A DNA stretch of 64,000 nucleotides from Annona cherimola (taxonomy: Eukaryota > Streptophyta > Magnoliopsida > Magnoliales > Annonaceae): assembly GCA_030490835.1 (NCBI GenBank), contig CM059975.1, forward strand, positions 32,086,133-32,150,132, read 5' to 3'. This document shows positions 41,682-52,789 of the stretch, piece after piece; the first letter of the stretch is position 1; each line of letters opens with the position of its first letter. The position numbers and the translations under genes were made by a program. The notes below the pieces were generated by a model that was not told where the DNA came from, did not search any database, and saw nothing but the letters and a program-made list of their open reading frames with translations.

Positions 41682-42155
41682 CGGTCCAGTCCAGTTTTCA
41701 AAACACTGGTCCATAAGGGTAGAAAAGCCTTTACTTAAGAAAGCAATTGCAATGCGATGGACTGTTAAATGGATGATGGATGTGCTTGAGTTGAAAACTG
41801 CTACGTTTGGATTGGAGTAAGATTCGTCAGTGCTTATCAACTTCATCACAAGTACAGATGAATGTTTGAGATCCTGAATAGTGGTGATTACAAAGGAGAT
41901 CAAATACTTAACTAATAGGAGAGGACGAATATACCTCACCCGCTGTCTTCAAGAAAAATCAGGAGGTACACCGTTTGGCAAATCTTGCGGCAACTAGTGC
42001 TAACAAAAAGAGGCAAGGGTGGGGAGAATCTCTGAGATGTATCCGGGAATTATTTTGAAATTTCATATAATAATATTGCATTTTGGTCTCCCCCTCTAGT
42101 CTTCTTAATTCTGTATTGGAAGTCAAGTGATAAAAGAGGTGTTGTCTTTTTTAAA

Positions 42156-44201
42156 TGATAATTGTTAAATAATAAAATATTTATTTTGTGCTAATTTGAT
42201 GGGTGATTATTGGAGTTTAAAGTGAAATTTGCTTTAAAATATGTTTTTATAATATTTGGGTATTAAATATTATTTTCAAGTTATTTGAATGATTTTGTAA
42301 TATTTTGGCTTTAAATTAAAAAAAAATTCTGTGATATAAATAAACAGGCACGAGAAACATTTGATGAATATTTATTAAAATTAGTTGGGAAGAATTTCTT
42401 TAACGTCCGAAATTACATATTTTGTGGGCATGCCATCTAAATATTTTATAGCATGAAGAATTAAAGACTGTGCAAACAAAATTCATGCAGAGCCCATCTC
42501 GTCCATTCAATTTCCAAAGCTGGAAATTTCCATGCACCTAGTTAAAGATCCAACCCATCGTCCATTTAATTCTATCAATCTAAACCATCAGCATGCGAAA
42601 TAAATCAGTGGCTAGATCTGAGACATGCGGGTCGTCTGCGGGTCACCACCATCCACCGTTCAATTAATCAATCCACCGCCTCACTTTCCAGCCATGGTGG
42701 CAAGAGGTCGCAGTTAAATTGCGCAAATTTAGCAGTACCGTCGCCCACGTGCAGCACGCAGCATAGTAATTGTGTAATATACATGAGAAGTGATCCCCAC
42801 ACCGAGCAAATGTCTAGCTTAGTTTATCTTAAAAAATTCATTTACAATATTTTTTTGTTTTTTTCTTCGTATACTTATTTATCTAAGTGCATTTAACATA
42901 TAAACCAAGTTTTACCATATTTAAATATGTTTATATATATATATACTTGAGATTTTTAAAGATAGTGGTATTTTCAATACATATATAAACATAGATGTTT
43001 AAAAATCTCAAAAAAATATAAACACATCCAAAGATGGTAAAATTTGATTTGCATGTTAAATACACTTAGATAAACAAGTGTATGAACAAAAAAGTAAAAA
43101 AAATATTGTAAACGACTTTTTTGAGGTGGCTAAGTAAAATGTTTGCTTAGTTTGGGCTAACATAATCATTTCTCAATATATATTATACACAATAGTTTTT
43201 CTAGGCACACATTATTCTTATAAATAGGTGGAGAGAAGAAGTAGTGACTTCTCAAAGAGAGAACTTTTCATGACAACTTCAGAGAGAGAGGAAGAGAGAG
43301 GTGGAGACGTGTAATAGGGAAAAGATTTCAAGTGCAGAAGAGGAGATCAGGCTAAAGAAGTAGAATTTCTTCTTCTTTTTAATTTTGATTGTCTGTTTAT
43401 ATGAGATAGATGTTATTTTTATTTTTTATTTTAGACTTGTGTCTAATGTTATTATTTGTGGCTAAAAACCTCATTCTAGGATTGCAATGGATCTTTTTTA
43501 ATCATGATTAAATTATAATTTTTGTTTGATTTCATGATATTAATATTGGATTATTTACTTAACTTTTCTCAATGCTTCTATAAGATTAGTCGATTTATTG
43601 ATTGATTTGAGAATTTTGCATGATGCTTGAAAGAGATACCATGGAATTGGACTAAAGGTTAAGTAGCACGTGATTTATGCATAATTTTGAAATTGTTTTA
43701 TCTCATGGAATGTATGAGATTTACTAATACAAATAGAAACATCTATTGGCCATGTGTAGTCAATATTAGGGATGTAATTAATGTTGTTTGTTATTTTAAA
43801 TTCTTATGATTTAACTAGAACTTAAAATTAACAGGTTAGATTTATGCGGCCATCGAAAGAGAAATATAAATAATATTTCCCTAGACTAGTAATTCATATT
43901 AATAAAATAAATCATGAGGATAAGTAAGTAAAGTTGTAACCCTATATTCATTCAGCAGTAAGAGTTCCCTTTTGTTTTTCTCTTGTGCGTATCAAACTAT
44001 CTTCCCTCACTCTTCTCTTTTATCTTTTCTCATCCACTTTAAAATTTTAATTTTTATTTAAACTCATTCAATTAAATTCTAATTTTTAGTTTTTAATAAT
44101 TCGTGAATATTTAACATTCAAGTTTTTGTGGGAATGGTAGCTCTACTTTTCTATCTATATTAATTGAGCGACTCATACACTTGTGGAAAAATAGACAACA
44201 T
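42156..44201 (+). mobile_element. Solo LTR E, Athila-like
   Basis: It starts TGATAATTGTTAAATAATAA and ends 'cttgtggaaaaatagacaaca'. The start matches LTR D (minus strand 'tgataattggtaaataataa'). The flanks TTAAA and TTAAC differ by one base. TATA-like 'cttataaataggtgg' lies at about 43217-43231. A Mutator-type MITE (42785-43174) is nested upstream of the TATA box. No internal region is attached. Confidence 0.78.
42785..43174. mobile_element. Mutator-type foldback MITE in LTR E
   Basis: It starts GAGAAGTGATCC and ends with the complement of GAGAAATGATTATG. The flanks AATATACAT (42776-42784) and AATATATAT (43175-43183) match at 8 of 9 bases. Both arms carry the 'aaaccaagttttaccat' phrase of the 8852 copy. 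Confidence 0.8.
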
Positions 44202-45090
44202 TAACATAAAAGATTATCATTTTCAATATAATTTTTCATTTTAAAAATATAACAACTTTAATTTCTATTATTGATATAATTTTTCATTTTCTAATAACAA
44301 TCTTTTCTGATTTAATGATATCCTTTCTAACTGGCCTTAATGGATTGAATTCAAGTTTTTGAAGTTGATCAAACTCAAACCCAGTAGCTTAATTCAGTGA
44401 TTTTGCAAGTTCGTCAAGGCTCAGCATAAGCCTAGACAATAACTTGATGATTTTCCCGGCCTTGCGAAGCTCATTCAAGAACTCCTACTTACTCACAGTT
44501 GGGCGTGAATATTTATATTATGGTATGGGTTATTCATTACTCATCGTGAGCATGGAAGGCCACATGCTTACTCTTGGTTTCGTAATATTCAACATATTTT
44601 TAAAATCTAAACAATTTTTCATGTTTAATACATTTTATTTTATCTTGCTACCATCATAGAAAATTTATATCTCGTAAAAGGTAGCTTCTTTTAAAAGTGA
44701 ATATATAACTATTAATTTTTTAAAAAAATATATAGTATAAATATCATATATATATATATATATAATTTTGAGATCTTGAAATCACAAAATATAGAAGAAC
44801 ATAATAAAAGATTTAATATTTAAAAAAATTAAATTATAAAACGAAGGTTAAGCCTCCATGCTTACAGTAAGTATTGCATCATTATTTTTTTATCAGACAT
44901 ATATTACATCATTAGTGTATACCCTCGTATGTAGAAATTCTAATACTGCACATAGCGTAGGATGACTTAGGCCTTGTTTGGCTCAACATCAAGGCGGGGA
45001 TTCCAGGCTTATATGTAAAACAACGCATTACTTTTTCTCCTTTTAGAGAAAACCATCAGTTAAAAGTGTGGATGGGGAAGCGCCAAAATA
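44202..45090. other. AT-rich stretch, no gene
   Basis: Contains a direct near-repeat 'aatataatttttcatttt' / 'gatataatttttcatttt' (about 44225 and 44273), a (TA)n run at 44746-44763, and a 71-codon open frame at 44444-44659 that resembles nothing known. 'ggccttgtttggctcaac' at about 44970 looks like a MITE end, but no partner was found. Confidence 0.45.
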
Positions 45091-45094
45091 TTGG

Positions 45095-45215
45095 TTGTTG
45101 AAAAATGTTGATGGATATTAGCACACGACTAATGTGGGTTCGTGTCCCGGTACAGGGAGTTTTATTTTTCATTTTCGTAGCAATGTCTTTGTAATTACTT
45201 TGTTAGCAACTACTA
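45095..45215 (+). repeat. SINE-like repeat with box B-like motif
   Basis: 'gggttcgtgtcccggtac' resembles a box B and is followed by 'agcaatgtctttgtaatta'. The minus strand of 51930-52060 repeats this order ('agttcgagcccgcc', then 'agcaatgtctccgtaatta'). Ends and target duplications are unresolved. Confidence 0.4.
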
Positions 45216-45444
45216 CGAGACCAAAAAATAAAAAAAAACCACTTTTTGCAGCAACCAAAATTGCTGCATAAAGCCATAAAGCTGCTGCAAAATAAAAGGC
45301 TGCATTTTAATTTGGGCTGGTGGGACCAGGTCCAGTTGTGGAGCAATGTCCGTTTATGCATATATGTGGCCCCCGTGGGATGGTAATGCCTCTGCAACCT
45401 CAATGTTTTTTTTAAAAAAATTACTTTAAAGTTGTTATTTACAT

Positions 45445-45510
45445 CAAACTATTAAAGTTTTGTATTCAAACTATTAAAGTTTTGTATTCAAACTATTAAA
45501 GTTGTTATCC
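45445..45510. repeat. 22-bp tandem repeat, three copies
   Basis: 'caaactattaaagttttgta' plus 'tt' begins at 45445, 45467 and 45489; the third copy diverges at its end. Confidence 0.85.
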
Positions 45511-45549
45511 ACTATTAAAGTGTGAATGGAGTGGATAACAACTTTAATA

Positions 45550-47560
45550 GTTTGAACAAAAAATAGTTGTTAATAGTAGTACCAACATATTCTATTGGGG
45601 ATGAAATTAATATGGTAATAGAATACATTATTCTAAATACAATGATAGAGTGGATTATAATTTTATCATCATGTGGGGCCCATTTCAGTACTACTGCCCC
45701 ATACTTACGGTGCAGTAGCACTGCACTTGAAAATTTCTCATATATATATAAATATTCAAGTGCAGTTAATTATATCATAAGTTATGGTATAGTTGGCTCA
45801 AAATGAGCCCCATATGATCATAAAAAGCAAATATACTCCACTTACTGTATTTAGAATTATTTATTTTATTAGCATACTAATTTTTATTCAAATTGGATAT
45901 GCGTATAAATCTATTTAAAATGGTATAAAATCAACATAATAAAATAATTTGATATAAATAAAAAATTTCAATTTATTTTTTCAATATATAAACTATCTAA
46001 TATAGTTTTTATATATGAATAAATGATTATATAAAATATTAATACATTTAAGTGAATGTGGGTTCCATATTGAGCTAATGTACCGTGAATTAATGATTAT
46101 GGTACATGTAAACATAGAAAACAAATTGTGAGTGGGCGTGTGCTGTGCATGTGTGCGTGTGTGTGTGAGAGAGAGAGCTTATCTGATATAATTAGTTTAA
46201 AAATGAGCTCTATATGCATTTAAATGTATTAATACTTTACATAATCATTTATTCGTGTATAAATTGTCTTAGATAATTTACATGCTAAAAAATAACTTTA
46301 AATTTATTATTTACATCAAATTATTTTATTTGTTGAGTTTATACCATTTTCAGATGGGGTCAGTACATATATCTAATTTGGATGAAAATTAGCATGCTAA
46401 TAAAATATATAATTTTAAATAAATGAGTAGAGTAAATTATCATTTTATGATCATCTGGGGTCTAGTTTGAGTCAACTGTATCATAACTTATAGTATAATT
46501 AACTAAACTTAAATATTCTCCTATATATAATGATATGATCTAGTTCAGACGGACTGGACCATAATTACAATTCGTTCCATTGCGAAATTAACTCTACGTG
46601 TGTTAAAATGTAATAATACATTATACAATTATTTATCCATGTAAAAAACAAACTTTAAATGGTTTTGATGTTGAAAATATGGCTTTAAACTTGATGTTGA
46701 TGTTAAATTATTTTATTATGTTGATTTTGTACCATTTTAAGATGAGGCCCATACACATGTTTGATTTGGATAAAAGGTGGTATGCTAGTAAAGTGAATAA
46801 TTCTAAATACAATGGGTACGGTCGTAAGGTAGATTTTCTATTCATAATCAAGTGAGCCCCACAATGCATGGACTACATGGCGCAGTCGCATGGACTGTAT
46901 AATTTATTATACATATAAATGGAAAATAATCAAGTGTATTCAGACTGTACCATAATTATGGTACAGTTACTGCAAAATGGAGCTCGCTTGATCATGAAAT
47001 TAACATCTATCTCATCAATTGCATTTAAAATTATTTACCCTATTAGTATACTAATTTTTATCCAAATCAAATATGTGTATCGGTGTCAACTACGCGTCAT
47101 CCTAGTTGGTGGCAGTGCAATTTCACATGCTATCGCAACCAGGTTCTAAACTCAGCCTAGGAATTGGTGTGAGATTTTATATATCCCTTTGTATGTGTCC
47201 CCGATGGTGAGGGTATTTACATGGGGTCTCCCATGAATGTGGGAGTATTTTACAAGATATTCCTCCACGGTGAGGGTAGTGAATGCGTTTGATTTGTAAT
47301 ATTAAACGTCATAGTGCATATACAATACTAATAAAAAATATGTGTATAAATCCTATTTTAAAATGGTACAATATCAATATAATGAAATAACTTAACATAT
47401 ATATTAATTTTAAAGTTGTATTTTCAATATCTAAACTATCTAAAATATGATTTTGTCATGGATAAATAATTGTATAAAGAATTATAGTAGTTTAAAATAT
47501 GTGGGGTTTATTTTGTAATAGAGTGCACTATAATTATGGTGCACGGGAACTCCATTTGAA
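45550..47560. repeat. Cluster of five copies of MITE family X
   Basis: Units at about 45550-45745 (half), 45749-46110, 46172-46522, 46535-46905 and 46926-47555 share the same order: a border with 'taccataattatggtac'-type palindromes, 'tttaaatgtattaatac', 'attatttatccatg', 'ccattttcagatggggtc', 'ttggatgaaaattagcatgc', and a closing 'atcatgtggggcccatttcag'. Units lie in both orientations. Other copies: 51520-51840, 52790-53125, 63571-63890. No coding. The superfamily is uncertain because the ends abut AT-rich DNA. Confidence 0.75.
47081..47336 (+). mobile_element. tRNA-derived SINE inside a family X MITE
   Basis: Identical flanks AATATGTGTAT lie at 47070-47080 and 47337-47347. The 256-bp insert starts CGGTGTCAACTACGCGTC, with box A-like 'ctagttggtggcag' (about 47103-47116) and box B-like 'caggttctaaactc' (about 47140-47153). 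It then has two similar 'ggtgagggta' phrases and ends AT-rich ('aatactaataaaaa'). It differs from the SINE at 41477. Confidence 0.85.
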
Positions 47561-47594
47561 TGACTATGTCTATGTTCATATGAGAATTGAACAT

Positions 47595-47785
47595 AGAGAA
47601 TTCGGGCTAACTTTTCAAGTTGGATTTCTATAAACCCAAACGCAACCCAACCAAAATTTAATTCGGGTTGGGTGTAAATTTAATTTCTAAACCTGAATTA
47701 ATGGTCACAAACTCTGAAAAAAATGGCAAGTTGGGTTGGCGGATTCAGGTCAAAAGAACCTAAATTGCACCTCGACATCACATGC
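47595..47785. repeat. Fragment of a hAT element like 17472
   Basis: 'attcgggttgggtgtaaat', 'aagttgggttggcggattc' and the end 'ctaaattgcacctcg' resemble the right end of the 17472 element ('aagttgcaccctta'). The left terminus and target duplication were not found. Confidence 0.4.
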
Positions 47786-48259
47786 ATGGATATACTTACG
47801 AATATTACACGTAACTGACTGCCTTCTATTTTTATCTATGGGGAATCATGTACGTTTATATATAGGTCAGGGCTACGTAGTCTAATAATCTAATGCTACA
47901 TATATACAAATTGGGAATGGTTAAATTTAGGAGGAATCAGAAGGGCCATTTGCATGAATTTGGCTCTCATTATTTTGTTGTTCATCTTCTTTCTTTCTTT
48001 CTTTCTTTTTTCTCCTGATTTTGCATATTTTATTCCACAATTATAAATTTAGCAAAATGCTCTCATTTAAGAGTACGTTTATTCGCTAAAACGCTTCTAA
48101 ATTTCATCGACGTTGGCGTGATTTTTTAGCTTGCTAAGTTTAACATGGATAAAACTATACGCGCAACGGTAGTTTTAAAGTTCTTAAGCTAAGGTGGTTT
48201 TCAAAAATTCAATAGTTACAGGAGGCATAATCTTGTTAGGCACGCTAGGTAATGATTTA

Positions 48260-48480
48260 GGGGACGTTTAGTAAAGTGAAATTTTGTGTGATTAGATGGG
48301 AAAGAGAAAAGAGAATATTTTAAGAAATGTGTGATTGATAGAAAATAATAGGGGTAGAATTGAAATAAATAGATTTGATGGAAGTAGTTGGTAGGAAAAA
48401 TGATTGGAATATAGGAATAAAACCGGAAAAAATATGATAATTTGTGAAGTTCATAGCTACCTTAGGGAACATGCTCCCAC
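48260..48480. mobile_element. MITE copy related to 37034
   Basis: It starts GGGGACGTTTAGTAAAGTG. The interior 'gtgtgattgatagaaaataa' and 'aatgattggaatatagg' match the complement of 37100-37230. The right end is diverged or lost. Confidence 0.55.
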
Positions 48481-48499
48481 CATTTCTTATGGTTTCCCG

Positions 48500-48790
48500 C
48501 TTGGTTTTTCTATGAAGTTATTAATCAAGTGTATTTAATATATAAATCAAGTTTTACTATTTTTGATATACGTATATTTTTTAAAATTTTAAATACAAGG
48601 TTATTTCAATAATTGTAAACCATTAAAATGGCTAAAATATTTCTATGTTTAAAATTTTAAAAATACATACATATTTTCAAAAGTAATAAAACTTAATTTA
48701 TACTTTAAATACGTTTATATTAATAAGTTTATAGAAAAGGTGAAATTTATTGGCATAGGCCAAGTAATCCGTTCTTAGCCCAGACGAATA
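48500..48790. repeat. Diverged foldback related to the Mutator-type MITE
   Basis: Both arms carry the phrase family 'ataaatcaagttttactattt' (48538-48560, shortened here) and its complement (48672-48700). The outer ends do not match the GAGAAGTGATCC termini, so it is an old or related element. Confidence 0.45.
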
Positions 48791-48851
48791 AATCATATCT
48801 CTAGTTATAGAATAAAAATTTGTAAAATGCAAAAAGATTAAGAGCTAAACG

Positions 48852-48854
<3 letters not shown>

Positions 48855-48896
<42 letters not shown>
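48855..48896. repeat. (AT)n microsatellite
   Basis: About 42 bp of uninterrupted AT dinucleotides. A similar run lies at 50452-50478 and a shorter one at about 54143-54162. Confidence 0.95.
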
Positions 48897-48897
<1 letters not shown>

Positions 48898-48899
<2 letters not shown>

Positions 48900-49190
48900 G
48901 GTAATAATCCAATACACTTGGTGCACTGCCCTATATTTGAAAAAAAAAAAAAAAAAAAATTTCTCCAGCATTACGTGGGCTTAAGCATGATGTTTTCATA
49001 TTTGTTTTTTTTTACATTTTTAATGCTTTTAAATATTTTATTTAAAAATTAAAAACTCAAAAAATTAGACATTTCTCATGTATTTAAAGTAAAATTTTAA
49101 ATACAATTAAATTTTATTTTAAAACATATAAAATTAAAATTTTAAAAATAAAAACGGGATAGTGCAGCAGCTGCACCGGATCATTGCCCA
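48898..49190. mobile_element. MITE with TGGGTAATAATCC ends, copy 1
   Basis: It starts TGGGTAATAATCC and ends with the complement of TGGGCAATGATCC. The 'gtgcac' step follows on both arms ('cttggtgcactg' and, complement, 'gcagctgctgcac'). The centre is AT-rich, with an A19-like run at 48940-48960. A second copy is at 49594-49973. Confidence 0.65.
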
Positions 49191-49197
49191 TTTGTAT

Positions 49198-49585
49198 AGA
49201 GTTTGTTTGCCTCTTTGGTACTGAAGTAGTTTTTGCAAACGTGCTGTGACTAATATTATATCTGTATTTTTAAGTTTGCTGAAATTACAAATATGTTGAT
49301 AAAGTTTATATAAAATTACAGGTGTATCATTGTCATTGTGATGCCGTTAGAATTATCTGTAAAATAATGAAAGCAGAAATAGTAAGTGTACTTATCACTT
49401 AAAATGACATTTTTGTTATTTTATAAAAAAATTCTAATGGGATCCCAACGTAGGAGATGCACTTAAAATTTTATGAAAATACTTTGGACATATTTATAAT
49501 TTCAAAAAAACTAAGGAACCTAAATGCAATATTGTTCAACTTTGTAGGTATGTTTGTAAAAATTATTTAATACCAAACGCACTCT
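49198..49585. mobile_element. MITE between the two TGGGTAAT copies
   Basis: It starts AGAGTTTGTTTGCC and ends with the complement of AGAGTGCGTTTGG. 'tttggtac' and its complement follow on both sides, and 'aaattacaaatatg' / 'catatttataattt' continue the inverted repeat. The target duplication is unclear (flanks TAT and ATG). Confidence 0.55.
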
Positions 49586-49593
49586 ATGCACAT

Positions 49594-49973
49594 TGGGTAA
49601 TGATCCAGTGCACTTGTTGCACTATCCATTTTTATTTTGTATGAATTTTAAATTTCATGTGGGTCCAACCATCGTGTTTTTTAGATGTATAATTTTATAT
49701 TTTTTGATGTTTTAAAATATTTTATTTGAAATTTAAAACTCAAAAAAATTAGCCATTTCTTATAAAACTTTTAAAAATTAGGCATTTCTTATGTGCTAGC
49801 ACATAAAATTGCCTAACTTTTTAATTTTAAAAATTCTAAATAAAATATTTAAATGCATCGAAAAACGTAAAACTGTATATATGAAAATACAATGCTTGTG
49901 CCCACATAATAGTACAAAAAATAAAAAATTTCAAAAAATAAGTTAATTAATTGGGTCCACTGGTCCATTACCA
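49594..49973. mobile_element. MITE with TGGGTAATGATCC ends, copy 2
   Basis: It starts TTGGGTAATGATCCAGTGC and ends 'ggtccattacca'. The interior phrases 'tttaaaatattttatttgaa' and 'aaatttaaaactcaaaaaa' are shared with copy 1 at 49025-49065. Confidence 0.6.
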
Positions 49974-50447
49974 TTAAAAACATGTAGGAAAATATTTTTT
50001 GTACATATATATTCTTCAACGGAAACGATTCCATGGTGCAATCGGTTAAATTTTTTATTTTTTATTTTTATTTTTTAAAAATCCAAATCATCTATCATAT
50101 TTTACTTTATTGATGATGCATGACATGAAAAATTGTATAATTTTATATCTGTATATAATTCATTACAACTATATTTTTAAAAACTATTGACGTAAAATTT
50201 TTTAACTTATTTTTTGTATATAGCCTTAATAAATAATTTTAAATCAACACAATGAGTTGTTTGGATGTAAAAAAAAACGAGCTGTTTTAAAAATGTAACC
50301 TGTTGTGTTAAAGCGCTTCTCAGATATGATATGTATGGTAAAAGATCATCAATGAAATCGGTTAAAAAATACAACCGCTTGATTTTTTGTTCTTTGTCAT
50401 AATCCAATCCATACATTATGCTGAAAATTATTTATTTAGTGTGCGTG

Positions 50448-50478
<31 letters not shown>
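49974..50478. other. AT-rich stretch, no gene
   Basis: T-rich and A-rich runs surround a possible foldback ('gaaatcggttaaaaaatac' at 50353 against 'caatcggttaaattttt' at 50039 is a direct, not inverted, similarity). It ends in an (AT)n run at 50452-50478. Nothing coding. Confidence 0.5.
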
Positions 50479-50850
50479 GACGAGTGATCCTATTAGTCCT
50501 CCACTCAGCCCACATCAAAAAACCTATTTATAACAACTTTTTTTATTTTTTCTTCATACACTTATTTATCCAAGTCTATTAAACATATAAATCGAGTTTT
50601 ACCATTTTTGAATATGTGTGCATATTTTTTTAGATTTTTAAAGATAAGAATATTTTAAATACATATATACACATAGATATTTAAAAATCTCAAAAAAATA
50701 TCAAAAAATGTTAAAACTTGGTTTATAAGTTAAATATAGTTAAATAAACAAGTTTACGAAGAAAAAAGTAAAAAATATTATTGTAAATGAGTTTTTTGAG
50801 AAGGGCTAATCAGAGCTTTTGATTTGCTTGAGTTAACAGGATCACTCCTC
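50479..50850. mobile_element. Mutator-type foldback MITE in an AT repeat
   Basis: It starts GACGAGTGATCC and ends with the complement of GAGGAGTGATCC. The flanks are TATATATA-type on both sides (inserted in a microsatellite). The arms carry the same phrases as 8852 and 42785. Confidence 0.8.
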
Positions 50851-50949
50851 TATATATAGATAACAAATAAATTAAAAACTTCTGTAATGAATAATCTTAA
50901 AAATATAATTATAAAAAATTTCGTACATACACTTGTTGTGGATTATATA

Positions 50950-51345
50950 CAAAGGAGCCTGGTTATATACATCATTAAGCTAAAGTACAACATTTATTTA
51001 TTTTTATAATTAGTTATATTTTTATTTCTTCTTTGTAAATATATTTTTTAATATATATTAATTTGGATACCAAGTTTTCCATTTTACAATATTTTTATAT
51101 ATTTATTTTTAATTTTTAAAAATAAGTTTTTAAGGGGGTGAAAAATGACTTAAATGCCCTTAAAATTGATAATTTTTTAAAATTAAAAATAAATATATAA
51201 AAGAATTCTAAAATGGAAAATTTTGGTATATAGATTGAATACATTTAGAAAAACATGTTTATGAAGAAAAATAAATAAAAATAAATGAATATTGTATTTT
51301 AGCTTAAAATATATCTTTTTTGTATATAATCATGCTCCATGTACA
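50950..51345. mobile_element. AT-rich foldback element
   Basis: The arms are long: 'ggttatatacatcattaagc' on the left is answered by 'gcttaaaatatatc' and 'tgtatataatcatgctcc' on the right in inverted form. 'ttttccattttacaat' pairs with 'tctaaaatggaaaatt'. The centre is 'aagggggtgaaaaatg'. No target duplication was identified. Confidence 0.6.
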
Positions 51346-51519
51346 AATTTAATTAAAATAATTTTTTATATCATACAAATATCATAAGAGGAGAATGCGA
51401 TGCATGACTTTGGATCTTTAAAAAAAATGGCTGAATGTTGCATCAGTAAAAAAAATCTTAGTGCTCGTATTTTACAATCGATTGCGCTAAAGACTTTCCA
51501 CATATTTATAAGACATATT

Positions 51520-51840
51520 CTAGGGCAATAAAATGAGGCTTACATGTATTATAATATAATAACATTTTATATAATCAATTATTCACATAGGAAATATATC
51601 TTAGACAAGTTAGATATTGAAAATACAATTTTAAAATTAATATTTAAGTTAAATTATTTTATTATATTGATTGTGTACCATTTTCAAATAGGGCCTTATA
51701 CATATTCATTTTTTATGAAAATTAGTCTATTACTTAAATAAATAATTTTAAATGCAACTGGTAATTGATGTTAAATGATGGATTGAAGACCATTTTCAAC
51801 GGATAACACCGTAATTATAGTCAAATTGCCCCTGAATAAT
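51520..51840. repeat. Family X MITE copy
   Basis: It has the same ordered phrases as the 45.5-47.5 kb cluster: 'cattttatataatcaatta', 'accattttcaaatagggc', 'gaaaattagtc', 'taattttaaatgcaactgg', then 'caccgtaattatagtc'. Confidence 0.65.
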
Positions 51841-51929
51841 TTCTTTTTTACTTTTTTGTATTTACAACTCAATTCGAGTAAATATTTTTCAATCTTTTTA
51901 ATTCTAGGGATGTAAATCTAATAATATTG

Positions 51930-52060
51930 CTAATAAAATAATTACGGAGACATTGCTCCCAAGAATAAAAAATAAACTTTTTATGCAGAAACTCAAAGCC
52001 CGAGATTCCCGCACCAAGGCGGGCTCGAACTTAAATAATTTCTTTTATCTACATATGCTG
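51930..52060 (-). repeat. SINE-like repeat, second copy
   Basis: On the minus strand it carries 'aagttcgagcccgccttgg' (box B-like), 'ttattttttattcttggg' and 'agcaatgtctccgtaatta', in the same order as 45095-45215. Low confidence in class. Confidence 0.4.
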
Positions 52061-52789
52061 CAACCAGATTTTCTACTACGTTGCTCTGATCTTCACTTCG
52101 TTACTTTGTAGAAGTGGGGCCTATTGGTGATCGTGACCGTTGATTTATTGTATCCGGTTGGATTTTGGCTACCATCACTTGAGAACCTGGAGATGAGCCG
52201 GTGTATCTTTTATAACTTGGAGATGAGCAGGTGTATCTTTTTTCCTTTTTCTTAATTGATTCTCAAGCTACGAAAAGAAAGGGTGTGATGGCCGATGGGG
52301 AGAGGCGATGAAATGGCCAGCGCCCAGAGATGGCCCCAACGAAGAATACAAAGAAGATTCTCTAGAAAAAAAAATAATTCTTTTTAAAAAAAGAATTGGG
52401 GAAGATTCGGGAGCAAAATAAAATAAAACAAATAGAAGGAGTACCTAAACTGGAAAAGCCAGAGCATGGCTGATGTGAGGCTCACAATAATCATTGGCGG
52501 AGGAATCGGGGGCTGAAAACGGGGAAAGAGCAACAAATGCACGTATTTTGCATGGGGCATGGCCGCTTCTGTCATGCAAAATCAATGCCCCTAAAATATC
52601 ATTATAAATTAAATTAAAAAACTATAAATAAATTGATGTCCCACCACCAAGCAGGAATAAAATAATTAAGCAAGCAACCCAAACCAGCCTACCTCTTGCG
52701 AAAAATAATTTAGAATATAAACAAGAATTGGCCCAACACTATCTGCAACATGTTGCAAAGATTTGGTTAATAGACTATATATATAGTGA
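52061..52789. other. Intergenic stretch with a 31-bp tandem duplication
   Basis: 'ctggagatgagccggtgtatc' (52186-52206, given here one base over its core) recurs 31 bp later as 'ttggagatgagcaggtgtat'. A minus-strand open frame at 52384-52575 (63 codons, Pro/Phe/Leu-rich) ends near 'tttag|gtactcc', a donor-like site, but matches no family. No gene is called. Confidence 0.45.

Larger units (their letters stand above)
40465..41708. mobile_element. hAT element in the LINE RNase H region
   Basis: The ends are CAATGTTTTCAAAACCGAAC and, on the other strand, CAGTGTTTTGAAAACTGGAC. Eight-bp flanks GTCTATAA (40457-40464) and GTCCATAA (41709-41716) differ by one base. It carries two later insertions: a hAT MITE (40780-41345) and a SINE (41477-41681). 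Its own sequence is about 0.46 kb with no transposase. Confidence 0.88.
40170..42070 (+). pseudogene. LINE ORF2 RNase H end, split by a hAT element
   Basis: The left part (40230-40456) gives 'RLKINVDGRSKP' and 'MVRDDKRDLIVAKVWS', the start of a plant LINE RNase H domain. It is interrupted at 40464 and resumes at 41717 with 'KPLLKKAIAMRWTVKWMMD' and 'SSVLINFI'. The end 'HRLANLAATSA' lies near 41970-42000. Stops and frameshifts are present. The zf-RVT part expected before it was lost together with the right end of the previous hAT element. The LINE 3' untranslated part runs to solo LTR E at 42155. Confidence 0.78.

Noticed and set aside
48855..48896. Replication origin or scaffold-attachment site
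   Set aside because: A simple (AT)n microsatellite; no further signal supports it.
52384..52575. 63-codon minus-strand open frame with a donor-like end
   Set aside because: No family match, low-complexity Phe/Leu/Pro composition, no partner exon found.
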